Positions 1 through 5,416 of a stretch of 9,644 bases of DNA are shown here, in pieces. Origin of the DNA: JBFEYJ01 sp041563315 (GTDB lineage: Bacteria > Pseudomonadota > Gammaproteobacteria > Thiohalomonadales > Thiohalomonadaceae); NCBI GenBank assembly GCA_041563315.1, contig JBFFNE010000098.1:1-9644 (forward strand). Direction: 5' to 3'. The position numbers and the translations under genes are program-made. Positions within the stretch are counted from its first letter, which is position 1. Every line of letters starts with the position of its first letter. The notes under the pieces were generated by a model. It was not told the origin of the DNA. It saw only the letters and a program-made list of their open reading frames with translations, and searched no databases.

Positions 1-558
1 CACCGCGATGAACATGTTGATGAACTTCGCCGCTGGGTCGAACGCGAACGGCCGGTGGCCATCGGTGAGATTGGGCTCGATTTTTTCATCAAGGAGACCG
101 ACCGTGATCGCCAGCAGGTGATCTTCGAAGCGCAGCTCGACGTGGCTCAGCAATACCGGCTTCCGGTGCTGCTTCATGTGCGCAAGGCCCACGAGCAGGT
201 GCTGCAGTCATTGAAAAAATTCTCCCTGGTGGGCGGCATCGCCCATGCCTTCAATGGCAGCCTGCCACAGGCCGATCAGTACCTGTCGCTCGGTTTCAAA
301 TTCGGCTTCGGCGGTATGCTCACCTACGAACGTTCCCGAAAAATTCGCCAACTGGCCCGGGAACTGCCACTGGAATCCCTCGTGCTGGAGACCGACGCCC
401 CCGACATGACCCCCGTCAGTCATCATGGCGAGCGCAATAGTCCCGAATACCTTCCCGAGATCTTGCACAGTCTGGCCGAGGTACGCGGCATGGATTGCCG
501 TGAGCTTGCCGCCATTACCACCGCCAATGCCCTGAATTTGTTCCGGCTGCGTCAGTGA
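1..558 (+). CDS. TatD-family metal-dependent hydrolase (YjjV-like), 5'-truncated
   Basis: The reading frame is open from the first base, so the gene starts upstream and only about 185 C-terminal codons are visible. TatD proteins are TIM-barrel metal-dependent hydrolases, usually about 260 residues, with reported 3'-5' exonuclease or DNase activity. Family landmarks appear in order: AIGEIGLDFF with the metal-binding Glu, LLHVRKAH with a ligand His, IAHAFNGS with a second His, and LETDAPDM with the catalytic Asp near the C-terminus. The DAPDM form resembles E. coli YjjV more than TatD or YcfH, which have DAPY or DSPY, so YjjV is the closest subgroup by eye. The GTG at 55 lies inside the conserved barrel and is not a plausible start. 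No strong terminator follows the TGA. The family call is firm; the subgroup and substrate are inferred. Confidence 0.93.
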   Translation, partial: HRDEHVDELRRWVERERPVAIGEIGLDFFIKETDRDRQQVIFEAQLDVAQQYRLPVLLHVRKAHEQVLQSLKKFSLVGGIAHAFNGSLPQADQYLSLGFKFGFGGMLTYERSRKIRQLARELPLESLVLETDAPDMTPVSHHGERNSPEYLPEILHSLAEVRGMDCRELAAITTANALNLFRLRQ

Positions 559-760
559 ACGCGGCCTGATGCCACTCATGCTGTAGCGCCTCTCCACCTG
601 GATCATCTCGCTCGTCACTTACAGAACACTGTGTCAGCACCTCGATGGGTCAATTGCTCCCTGCCCCTCCTCAACCGTGCGTCGGTAACATTCATGTCAA
701 CCGAATGCGGGCTGCAGCGTTACTCCAGTTGAAACAAGCCAACAAAAGTGGAGAAAAGCA
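559..760. other. Intergenic region upstream of the small exported protein gene
   Basis: These 202 bases separate the hydrolase stop from the ATG at 761. I see no credible gene and no strong hairpin with a T-tract. A GGTAAC at 684-689 faintly recalls the -35 element of ECF-type promoters, but no matching -10 lies at a suitable distance, so no promoter is assigned. A ribosome-binding site, GGAGA at 750-754, precedes the ATG at 761 by six bases. Confidence 0.5.
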
Positions 761-1051
761 ATGAAGTTGACGACATTAGTAGGTAGCGGAATGCTGGCCG
801 TAGTCCTGGCCTCGCCGGTAGCGATGGCGAAAGAGAGCAACGCACTGCATGAGCAAGAGCAAGCCAGGATATTGGAACAAAACCGGCAGCGTCTTGAGCA
901 GCGCTTTCAGAACCGTAGTGAGGATGGGGTTGGGAGTCAGTATCGCTACGAGCAGCGCCACCGTAGCACCGGTAATGACGGACAGCAAAAACGCTATGAA
1001 GAGCAGGCGCAGCAGCGCTCCAGCGGCGGACAGGGCGGAGGTCGTCGATAA
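761..1051 (+). CDS. Small exported Gln/Arg-rich protein, unknown function
   Basis: I do not recognise a family for this 96-residue product. Residues 1-23 look like a Sec signal peptide: Lys at position 2, a hydrophobic core, and AMA before the predicted cleavage site, leaving a 73-residue mature protein in the periplasm or outside. By my count the mature part holds about 14 Gln and 12 Arg, is slightly basic and has no Cys. Its first half has helix-like spacing (ARILEQNRQRLEQRF) and its C-terminus is a disordered-looking Gly/Ser/Arg tail. The start is supported by GGAGA six bases upstream. It lies 110 bases before the sigma-factor gene on the same strand, so it could be its regulatory partner or target, or the first gene of the same transcript. 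That link is inference. The signal peptide and good ribosome-binding site argue that the gene is real. Confidence 0.72.
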   Translation: MKLTTLVGSGMLAVVLASPVAMAKESNALHEQEQARILEQNRQRLEQRFQNRSEDGVGSQYRYEQRHRSTGNDGQQKRYEEQAQQRSSGGQGGGRR

Positions 1052-1149
1052 CTCATCGCTCAAAAAGTTACCGCTCTGGCTTAAAAGCCTGCCGCGAGAA
1101 TCGTAATGTTCATGGTGTGGCTGGAGCACTTTCCGGCTACTGAAGCACC

Positions 1150-1164
1150 GAGGAGTAGACACTG
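1150..1164 (+). promoter_or_regulatory. Ribosome-binding site deciding a CTG start for the sigma factor
   Basis: GAGGAG at 1150-1155 sits six bases before CTG at 1162-1164. The sigma frame has a TAG stop at 1156-1158, so no start further upstream is possible. The next in-frame candidates are CTG at 1180 and GTG at 1201; the bases before 1201 (TCTGGCCGGG) are not a convincing ribosome-binding site. Starting at 1162 restores an N-terminus of the form xATNQALDRFLAGVEKRAF, which looks like the usual beginning of this sigma subgroup. Confidence 0.65.
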
Positions 1165-1695
1165 GCTACCAATCAAGCGCTGGATCGCTTTCTGGCCGGG
1201 GTGGAAAAGCGCGCTTTCCACCTCGCCCGCATCGCCACCGGCAACGAGCAGGACGCCCTGGATATCGTGCAGGAGGCGATGATCACGCTGGTGCAGCGCT
1301 ACGCCGGACGTGACGAGCATGAGTGGGGACCGTTGTTTCACCGTATCCTGCAAAACCGTATCCGCGATTGGTACCGGCGCAGTAAAGTGCGCAATCGTCT
1401 GCGAGTCTGGTTTGGTCAGGCCGAGGATGAGGACGATCCGCTGGAAAATCAGCCTTCCCCCAGCGGAGCGGGTCCGCTCGGTGAGCTGGAGGCGGGCCGT
1501 TTCGGCGAGGAACTGGAACGGGCGCTCCGCAGGTTACCCAACCGTCAGCAACAGGCATTTTTGCTGCGGGTCTGGGAGGGGCTGAGTGTTGAGGAGACGG
1601 CGCAGGCCATGGGTTGCTCCACCGGCAGCGTCAAAACACACTATTCAAGAGCGGTACACACTTTGCGCGAGCAATTGGAGGATTTCAGGGCATGA
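1162..1695 (+). CDS. ECF-type RNA polymerase sigma factor
   Basis: This 177-residue sigma-70 family protein has only regions 2 and 4, the ECF layout. Region 2 spans roughly residues 14-75: DALDIVQEAM is the core-binding helix and the following RILQNRIRDWYRRSK matches the -10 recognition helix 2.3/2.4 segment. A charged, Pro-containing linker (about 80-115) leads to region 4 at about 118-172, with LRRLPNRQQQAFLLR, then the helix-turn-helix VEETAQAMGCSTGSVKTHYSRA that contacts the -35 element. I chose CTG at 1162 as the start because of the perfectly placed GAGGAG and the conserved N-terminus; a GTG at 1201 would remove 13 residues. The stop overlaps the next gene's start as ATGA, so the downstream anti-sigma-like protein is probably translationally coupled and controls it. 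The target promoter is not identifiable here. Confidence 0.93.
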   Translation: MATNQALDRFLAGVEKRAFHLARIATGNEQDALDIVQEAMITLVQRYAGRDEHEWGPLFHRILQNRIRDWYRRSKVRNRLRVWFGQAEDEDDPLENQPSPSGAGPLGELEAGRFGEELERALRRLPNRQQQAFLLRVWEGLSVEETAQAMGCSTGSVKTHYSRAVHTLREQLEDFRA

Positions 1696-2054
1696 ATGAG
1701 GAGCGGAATTTTATCGAGCGGGCACGTCTAGGCCTCGATGCGCGTGCCGCCGGCCTCGACCCGCAGGTTGCAGCACGGCTTAGTGCCGCCCGGAGCAATG
1801 CCCTGGCCACGCCTCGTCGTATTGGTCATAGCGGCTGGATCCCCGCATTGGCGGTGGCATCGCTGGCCGTGGTATTCGTCGGCGTGATGTGGTTTGGCGC
1901 GGAGATGCACCGACCCGAAGTGGGCATGATTCAGGCAAATTCGGCGCACGGTGTTACGGATTTTGAACTGTTGACCAGCAGCGAGGATCTCGAACTCTAT
2001 GAACGGCTCGACTTCTATTACTGGCTGGAACAAAGGAGCGCGAGTGCGGGTTAA
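1692..2054 (+). CDS. Single-span anti-sigma-like protein (DUF3619-like)
   Basis: This is a 120-residue protein whose ATG overlaps the sigma stop by four bases. Residues 1-48 are a hydrophilic, charged N-terminus, likely cytoplasmic and able to contact the sigma factor. Residues 49-69 form one strongly hydrophobic span (WIPALAVASLAVVFVGV). The outer part ends in an acidic/aromatic segment, LLTSSEDLELYERLDFYYWL, which I recognise as typical of DUF3619-type proteins encoded next to this kind of sigma factor. There is no HxxxCxxC zinc-binding anti-sigma motif, so it is not a classical ZAS protein. The role as membrane anchor and inhibitor of the sigma factor follows from gene order and topology, not from direct sequence proof. 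The next gene starts 11 bases before this stop. Confidence 0.8.
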   Translation: MNEERNFIERARLGLDARAAGLDPQVAARLSAARSNALATPRRIGHSGWIPALAVASLAVVFVGVMWFGAEMHRPEVGMIQANSAHGVTDFELLTSSEDLELYERLDFYYWLEQRSASAG

Positions 2055-2265
2055 CTCCCTGTTGCTTGCCGCCGTGTTGCTGGTTTCAAACGCGGCATCG
2101 GCTGAGGAGGTCGAGGTGCCGCCGCTGGAACTGCTGGAGTATCTCGGCGAGTGGGAGGACAGCGATGGGCAATGGTTCGATCCGCAATTGCTGCAGCTGG
2201 TGATGCCGGGCGGCCCCCCTCTCGGTGAAGAGCAGGTGAATGAGGAAGATAAAGATGAGTCGTAA
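2044..2265 (+). CDS. Small acidic exported protein, unknown function
   Basis: This is a 73-residue product starting at GTG 2044, chosen because AAGGAG at 2033-2038 lies five bases upstream and because it puts a signal peptide at the very N-terminus: RVNSLLLAAVLLVSNAASA, with likely cleavage after residue 20 (ASA/EE). An ATG at 1999 would add residues encoded inside the preceding gene and spoil the signal peptide. The mature 53 residues are very acidic (about 17 Asp/Glu against one Lys) and contain LELLEYLGEWEDSDGQWFDP, a compact aromatic-acidic motif. No known domain is recognised. The gene overlaps the anti-sigma-like gene by 11 bases and the next gene by 11 bases, so translation is probably coupled on both sides. 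It is likely a periplasmic part of the sigma-factor module. Confidence 0.75.
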   Translation: MRVNSLLLAAVLLVSNAASAEEVEVPPLELLEYLGEWEDSDGQWFDPQLLQLVMPGGPPLGEEQVNEEDKDES

Positions 2266-2905
2266 ATGGATAGCCACAATGCTGCTGGGGTTGACCCTGG
2301 GATTGGCCCAGGCCCAGGAGCCGCTCTCCTGGGAGCAGCTTGGTGAGACGGAGCAGGCGGTGCTCAAGCCCTATGCCGAGCGCTGGGACAGCTTCAGCCC
2401 TGAACAGCAACAGCGTCTGCAAAAAGGCGCCCGTCGCTGGCTGCGGATGGATAGTGAAGAGCGTGCCGCCGTGCGCCAACGCTTCGAGCGCTGGCAACAG
2501 ATGCCGACAGAACAGCAGCAGCGCATTCGCGAGCGCTTTCAGGATTATCAGGCCCTGCCCCCGATGCAGCAGCAGCGCATTCGTCAACAGATGGAGGCTT
2601 TCCGCAACATGCCCGAAGCGCAGCGCGAAGAGCTCCTGCAGCGTTGGCAGTCGATGAGTGCCGAAGAGCGCGAAGCTGTTCGCGAACAGATGCGTGCGCA
2701 GGCAGACCGGCAACAGCCCTCGGCCGACACAACGCCTGCGACCCCACCGGCCAAAGCGAGTGGAAACGGCGATGGAAACGAGGCTGACACAGGCAAACCG
2801 GCAGAAGCGCCGGAGGCTGCTACACTTCCCGAGCATGACGGACGCATCCGTGATAATCACATGGATCGTCGGGGTATCGAGACACCCACGAGGAGACCGC
2901 GATAA
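2255..2905 (+). CDS. DUF3106-type exported helical-repeat protein
   Basis: This is a 216-residue protein with three parts. Residues 1-20 are a signal peptide ending AQA, so the product is probably periplasmic. Residues 26-148 are a tandem helical repeat: aromatic residues at 26, 44, 62, 80, 98 and 116 are exactly 18 apart, and the next (131) is 15 apart. Each unit has the form W-x-x-M/F-x-x-E-Q/E-x/Q-x-R. This matches the pattern of DUF3106. Residues 149-216 are a Pro/Ala/Gly-rich, disordered-looking tail with an Arg-rich end. I prefer ATG 2255 over ATG 2240 because GAGGA (2242-2246) lies eight bases upstream and the signal peptide then starts properly. The gene overlaps its predecessor by 11 bases, and its TAA shares a base with the next ATG. 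Its biochemical role is unknown; a sensing or scaffold role beside the anti-sigma-like protein is inference. Confidence 0.85.
   Translation: MSRKWIATMLLGLTLGLAQAQEPLSWEQLGETEQAVLKPYAERWDSFSPEQQQRLQKGARRWLRMDSEERAAVRQRFERWQQMPTEQQQRIRERFQDYQALPPMQQQRIRQQMEAFRNMPEAQREELLQRWQSMSAEEREAVREQMRAQADRQQPSADTTPATPPAKASGNGDGNEADTGKPAEAPEAATLPEHDGRIRDNHMDRRGIETPTRRPR
2330..2698 (+). repeat. Coding tandem repeat, 18-residue (54-base) unit
   Basis: Seven units within the DUF3106 protein begin with an aromatic codon at 2330, 2384, 2438, 2492, 2546, 2600 and 2645. The first six starts are exactly 54 bases apart and the last is 45. Units share an aromatic first residue, a hydrophobic fourth residue and a Glu/Gln/Arg-rich middle. 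The bases have diverged, so this is a protein-level repeat rather than a recent DNA duplication. Confidence 0.85.
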
Positions 2906-3684
2906 TGGTTCGTTCGCACACGTTGATGGTGGCACTTATCCCCTTGCTGTTTGGGCATTCGGCGATGGCAGGGGATTACACTTTTACAACCGGTCTGGAA
3001 TACACCACAGGGGATTACGGTACCGATATTGATACCTCGTCCTGGTATGTTCCTTTCACCCTCAGCTATGCGGCGAAAAATTTCGGCTGGAGCCTTACCG
3101 CCCCCTATATCCGCATCGACGGGTCAACGCTGGTCACCGGGATCCGCACCAGCGCCGTACGCGGCCCGGGGGGAATGCAAACCATCACCAGCGTTACTAC
3201 TGAGGAACGAGTCGATTCCGGACTTGGAGATATCACTTTGAGTGCTGTTTACCAACTGCAGGAAGAGACCCCGGCCGCCCCCTGGTTAGCCGTGCGGGGC
3301 AAGGTCAAGTTCGGCACTGCCGATGAGGAGAAATTCCTCGGCACCGGCGAGAACGACTACGCACTCCAGCTCGAAGCCGCCAAAGGAATATTTGATGGTT
3401 TTATCGGTTACAACTTCCTTGGCGATACTGACAGCGTCGATTACCACGATATCCTCTACGGCGCCGGCGCGATCACCCTGCCGCTACAACAACCGTGGCG
3501 CATCCGTGCTGAGATCTATCTGGAAGAGTCACCACTGAACAGCCTCGATGAGGTCCTCGAGCTCACTGTCTCCTTTTCCCAGCCGCTGACCCGCGGCCGG
3601 CACGTAAGTCTCTACGCAGTCAAGGGCTTTACCGATAGTAGCCCGGAGTGGGGGGTGGGGACGATGATCAGTCACGGTTTCTAG
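2905..3684 (+). CDS. Outer-membrane beta-barrel protein (phenol_MetA_deg-like)
   Basis: This 259-residue product has a signal peptide (residues 1-22, ending AMA before GDYTF). The mature part alternates polar and hydrophobic/aromatic residues in short stretches, such as WYVPFTLSYAA, FGWSLTAPYIRI and LGDITLSAVYQL, as expected for antiparallel beta-strands. The chain ends in Phe, the usual outer-membrane assembly signal. The segment SGLGDITLSAVYQL resembles the conserved SGxGDxxL motif of the PF13557 'MetA-pathway' barrel family, often annotated as putative transporter. No substrate can be deduced. Its ATG shares one base with the preceding stop (TAATG), and AGGAG at 2891-2895 serves as ribosome-binding site, so it belongs to the sigma operon and is its last gene. 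It may be the signal source, a pore, or simply a co-regulated envelope protein. Confidence 0.75.
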   Translation: MVRSHTLMVALIPLLFGHSAMAGDYTFTTGLEYTTGDYGTDIDTSSWYVPFTLSYAAKNFGWSLTAPYIRIDGSTLVTGIRTSAVRGPGGMQTITSVTTEERVDSGLGDITLSAVYQLQEETPAAPWLAVRGKVKFGTADEEKFLGTGENDYALQLEAAKGIFDGFIGYNFLGDTDSVDYHDILYGAGAITLPLQQPWRIRAEIYLEESPLNSLDEVLELTVSFSQPLTRGRHVSLYAVKGFTDSSPEWGVGTMISHGF

Positions 3685-3692
3685 GCCGGGGG

Positions 3693-3707
3693 CTCGAAAG
3701 AGTTTTT
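3693..3707 (+). terminator. Weak candidate terminator of the sigma operon
   Basis: A short stem CTC-GAAA-GAG, extendable by G-T pairing, is followed directly by TTTTT, nine bases after the barrel stop codon. The stem is only three strong pairs, so this is a tentative call. Confidence 0.3.
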
Positions 3708-3710
3708 ATC

Positions 3711-3727
3711 GCGACCGGGGTGGTCGC
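3711..3727. repeat. Inverted repeat GCGACC / GGTCGC
   Basis: Six-base arms, GCGACC at 3711-3716 and GGTCGC at 3722-3727, flank the five-base loop GGGGT. The core resembles the GCGACC-GGGGTCGC palindromes of REP-type repeats. The same GCGAC/GTCGC words recur, with arm order reversed, at 3930-3943. Confidence 0.6.
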
Positions 3728-3728
3728 T

Positions 3729-3746
3729 CCCAAAGGAGTGTTTGGG
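3729..3746. repeat. Inverted repeat CCCAAA / TTTGGG
   Basis: Perfect six-base arms at 3729-3734 and 3741-3746 enclose the loop GGAGTG and are followed by TATTTAT. A competing smaller stem, CTCC-CAAA-GGAG, overlaps it at 3727-3738. It could help terminate the + strand transcript. Confidence 0.5.
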
Positions 3747-3826
3747 TATTTATGGGTTCTTCGCGGATTTCCGGGAAAAGTGACTATGTTTGATTTGGAG
3801 TCGCCAGGGCGATGGTTTGATTGAAA

Positions 3827-3842
3827 GCGGTTCGCGCACCGC
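3827..3842. repeat. Inverted repeat GCGGT / ACCGC
   Basis: Five-base arms at 3827-3831 and 3838-3842 enclose TCGCGC. A smaller TCGC-CAGG-GCGA stem lies just before it at 3801-3812. Confidence 0.45.
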
Positions 3843-3855
3843 AAGAAGGCGAGGT

Positions 3856-3891
3856 ACTCTGCCAAGTCCTGAGATGGACTTCGTAAAGAGT
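3856..3891. repeat. Nested inverted repeat (ACTCT/AGAGT around AAGTCC/GGACTT)
   Basis: An inner stem AAGTCC (3864-3869) with GGACTT (3876-3881) and loop TGAGAT is enclosed by a second stem ACTCT (3856-3860) with AGAGT (3887-3891). All eleven pairs are perfect, separated by an internal loop of three and five bases. Confidence 0.6.
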
Positions 3892-3923
3892 GATTTGCGC
3901 GCGGGGCAGCCCCGCATCAAATC
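3892..3923. repeat. Nested inverted repeat (GATTTG/CAAATC around GCGGGGC/GCCCCGC)
   Basis: The outer arms GATTTG (3892-3897) and CAAATC (3918-3923) enclose seven-base GC-rich arms GCGGGGC (3901-3907) and GCCCCGC (3909-3915) around a single A. With 13 perfect pairs this is the strongest stem in the window. A one-base loop means the innermost pairs must open. It may act as a bidirectional transcript end or stabiliser. Confidence 0.65.
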
Positions 3924-3929
3924 CAATCC

Positions 3930-3943
3930 GTCGCGGTAGCGAC
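3930..3943. repeat. Inverted repeat GTCGC / GCGAC
   Basis: Five-base arms at 3930-3934 and 3939-3943 enclose the loop GGTA. The arms use the same words as the hairpin at 3711-3727, in reversed order, so the two sites could also pair with each other. Confidence 0.5.
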
Positions 3944-3961
3944 ATAACCACTGAGCGCTCA

Positions 3962-5416
3962 TCACTCCCCCTTCCTCCCCCGGATTTGTCCGAAGCGCTC
4001 CAGCGCCCGTGCCCTGGAACCGGCCAGATTGACGACCGGCTCGGGGGTGTGCCTGCCGAGTCGGATACCCGCCTCATGGAGCACGTTGGTTGGCGCCTCC
4101 CACGGTTTGTGCAGATACCTGTCGGGCAGGGCCTTCAATTCGGGTAGCCAGCGGCGCACGTAGCGCCCTTTTGGGTCGAATTTTTCTCCCTGTAACACTG
4201 GATTGAAAATACGAAAGTAGGGCGCGGCGTCGTTGCCGCTGCCGGCGACCCATTGCCAGCCGAAGCTGTTGTTGGCCAGGTCGGCATCCACCAGTGTGTC
4301 CCAGAACCAGCGTGCCCCCTCCTGCCAGGGGATGAGCAGGTTCTTGCTCAGTAGAGAGGCGACGATCATCCGCACCCGGTTGTGCATCCAGCCGGTGTGC
4401 CACAGCTCGCGCATGCCGGCATCGACAATGGGGATGCCGGTCTTGCCGCGTTGCCAAGCGGCAAGGGCGGGTTCGTAGTGCATCTCCCAGGCAAAGTGTT
4501 CAAAACGCGGGTCGAACGGGGCCTCGCTGGTATGGGGGAAGTGGTGGAGCACGCTATGGGTAAATTCGCGCCAGGCGATCTGGCGTAGCCACGCCTCGGC
4601 ACCGGCAAGCAGGCCAGGCTGCCGATGAGCGGCGGTGAACTGCTCTACCGCGCTGACAATCTGCCGTGGGCCGATCTCACCGAAGTGCAGCGCAGGCGAG
4701 AGACGCGAGGTGCCCGGCTCTGCCGGGAAGTCTCGCGCCTCGCTGTAATGGGCGAGGGCCTCATGGAGGAAATGGTCGAGCAACTCCTGCGCCCCGGCTT
4801 CGCCCGGTTGCCACATCGCCGCGAGTCCGGTGTCCCAAGGGATACGCGGCAGCAGTGTGAAGGCGGCCAGTTTCTCCGAGCCGAGCGTTCGTGGCACTGG
4901 AGGCAGGGTAGCGAGCGGCTCTGCAACAGCGTGCGGCAGGCCACGCTGCTGGCACGTCTTCCAGTACGGGGTGAAGACCCGGTAGGGCTCGCCATTCTCC
5001 TTCGCGATCTGCCAGGGTTCGAACAGCAGCGAGGCGTTGAAGCCTTCCGTCACCATCCCCTGGGTGCGCAGTGCCTGCTGGATCGCCTGGTCGCGGGCAA
5101 GGTGCGCCGGCTCGTACTGCCGGTTCCAGAAGACCGCCTGTGCCCGGCTCTCCCTGATCAGGTGTAGCAGCGCTGCGAGGCTGGGGCCGTGACGCAAAAC
5201 CAGGCGCGAGCCGTGCTCGCGCAGTGAACCGTCCAGCGCGGTCAGGCTGTGGTGCAGCCACCAGCAGCTTGCCGCGCCGGGTTGCCATGATGCCGACTCC
5301 TCGGGGGCGTGGATGTAGAGCGGTATCACCCGTTCATAGCCGCTCAGGGCATGTTGCAGTGCCGGGTTGTCGGCGAGGCGTAGATCACGGCGGAACCAGA
5401 GGATGGCGGTGCGCAT
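3962..5416 (-). CDS. phrB: Deoxyribodipyrimidine photolyase (class I CPD photolyase)
   Basis: This is a 484-residue flavoenzyme that uses light to split cyclobutane pyrimidine dimers in DNA. The N-terminal alpha/beta domain starts with LWFRRDLRLADNPAL, the usual photolyase opening. The C-terminal FAD domain holds GTSRLSPALHFGEIGPRQ (about 235-252), QIAWREF (279-285), KTGIPIVDAGMRELWHTGWMH (about 325-345) and NNSFGWQWVAGSG (about 382-394). By alignment from memory to the E. coli enzyme, Trp310, Trp364 and Trp387 would be the electron-transfer triad, and Trp282 and Trp389 would contact the lesion. The start at 5416 is chosen because the protein then begins MRTAILWFRRD; an upstream ATG at 5479 would add 21 unrelated residues. 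The nearby ribosome-binding site is only AAGG. It is convergent with the sigma operon and divergent from the transporter. The length is normal and nothing appears broken. Confidence 0.95.
   Translation of the reverse strand: MRTAILWFRRDLRLADNPALQHALSGYERVIPLYIHAPEESASWQPGAASCWWLHHSLTALDGSLREHGSRLVLRHGPSLAALLHLIRESRAQAVFWNRQYEPAHLARDQAIQQALRTQGMVTEGFNASLLFEPWQIAKENGEPYRVFTPYWKTCQQRGLPHAVAEPLATLPPVPRTLGSEKLAAFTLLPRIPWDTGLAAMWQPGEAGAQELLDHFLHEALAHYSEARDFPAEPGTSRLSPALHFGEIGPRQIVSAVEQFTAAHRQPGLLAGAEAWLRQIAWREFTHSVLHHFPHTSEAPFDPRFEHFAWEMHYEPALAAWQRGKTGIPIVDAGMRELWHTGWMHNRVRMIVASLLSKNLLIPWQEGARWFWDTLVDADLANNSFGWQWVAGSGNDAAPYFRIFNPVLQGEKFDPKGRYVRRWLPELKALPDRYLHKPWEAPTNVLHEAGIRLGRHTPEPVVNLAGSRARALERFGQIRGRKGE

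Larger units (their letters stand above)
3685..3961. other. Hairpin-rich intergenic region between convergent genes
   Basis: These 277 bases lie between the end of the barrel gene (+) and the end of the photolyase gene (-). No open frame looks coding. At least six inverted repeats are packed in it and are listed separately. None ends in a long T-tract, so typical strong terminators are not evident, although the region must end two converging transcripts. The sequence resembles the dispersed REP-like intergenic repeats common in gammaproteobacteria, but I cannot confirm copies elsewhere from one window. Confidence 0.6.

Noticed and set aside
1081..1353. - strand frame across the sigma gene start, and other overlapping frames at 776-1162 and 849-1106
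   Set aside because: They overlap genes with better evidence and encode no recognisable protein; they look like chance frames.
2051..2935. Long open frame (294 codons) on the - strand opposite the DUF3106 gene
   Set aside because: It is a shadow of GC-rich, codon-biased + strand genes. The product is a low-complexity Leu/Arg/His-rich chain with no family features, while the + strand genes have signal peptides and ribosome-binding sites.
3856..3923. Integron attC site or CRISPR-like repeat
   Set aside because: There are no RYYYAAC / GTTRRRY core sites, no integrase and no repeat-spacer periodicity.
3668..4147. Short frames across the hairpin-rich gap
   Set aside because: They run through inverted repeats and into the photolyase gene, lack ribosome-binding sites and have no protein-like composition.
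4625..5167. 180-codon + strand frame inside the photolyase gene
   Set aside because: It lies wholly antisense to a well-conserved enzyme, has no recognisable domain and has no promoter or ribosome-binding context.
1162..5416. A light-responsive sigma regulon tying the ECF sigma factor to the neighbouring photolyase
   Set aside because: Such links exist in other bacteria, but here the genes are convergent, the anti-sigma-like protein lacks a ChrR-type zinc motif, and no shared promoter motif is visible.
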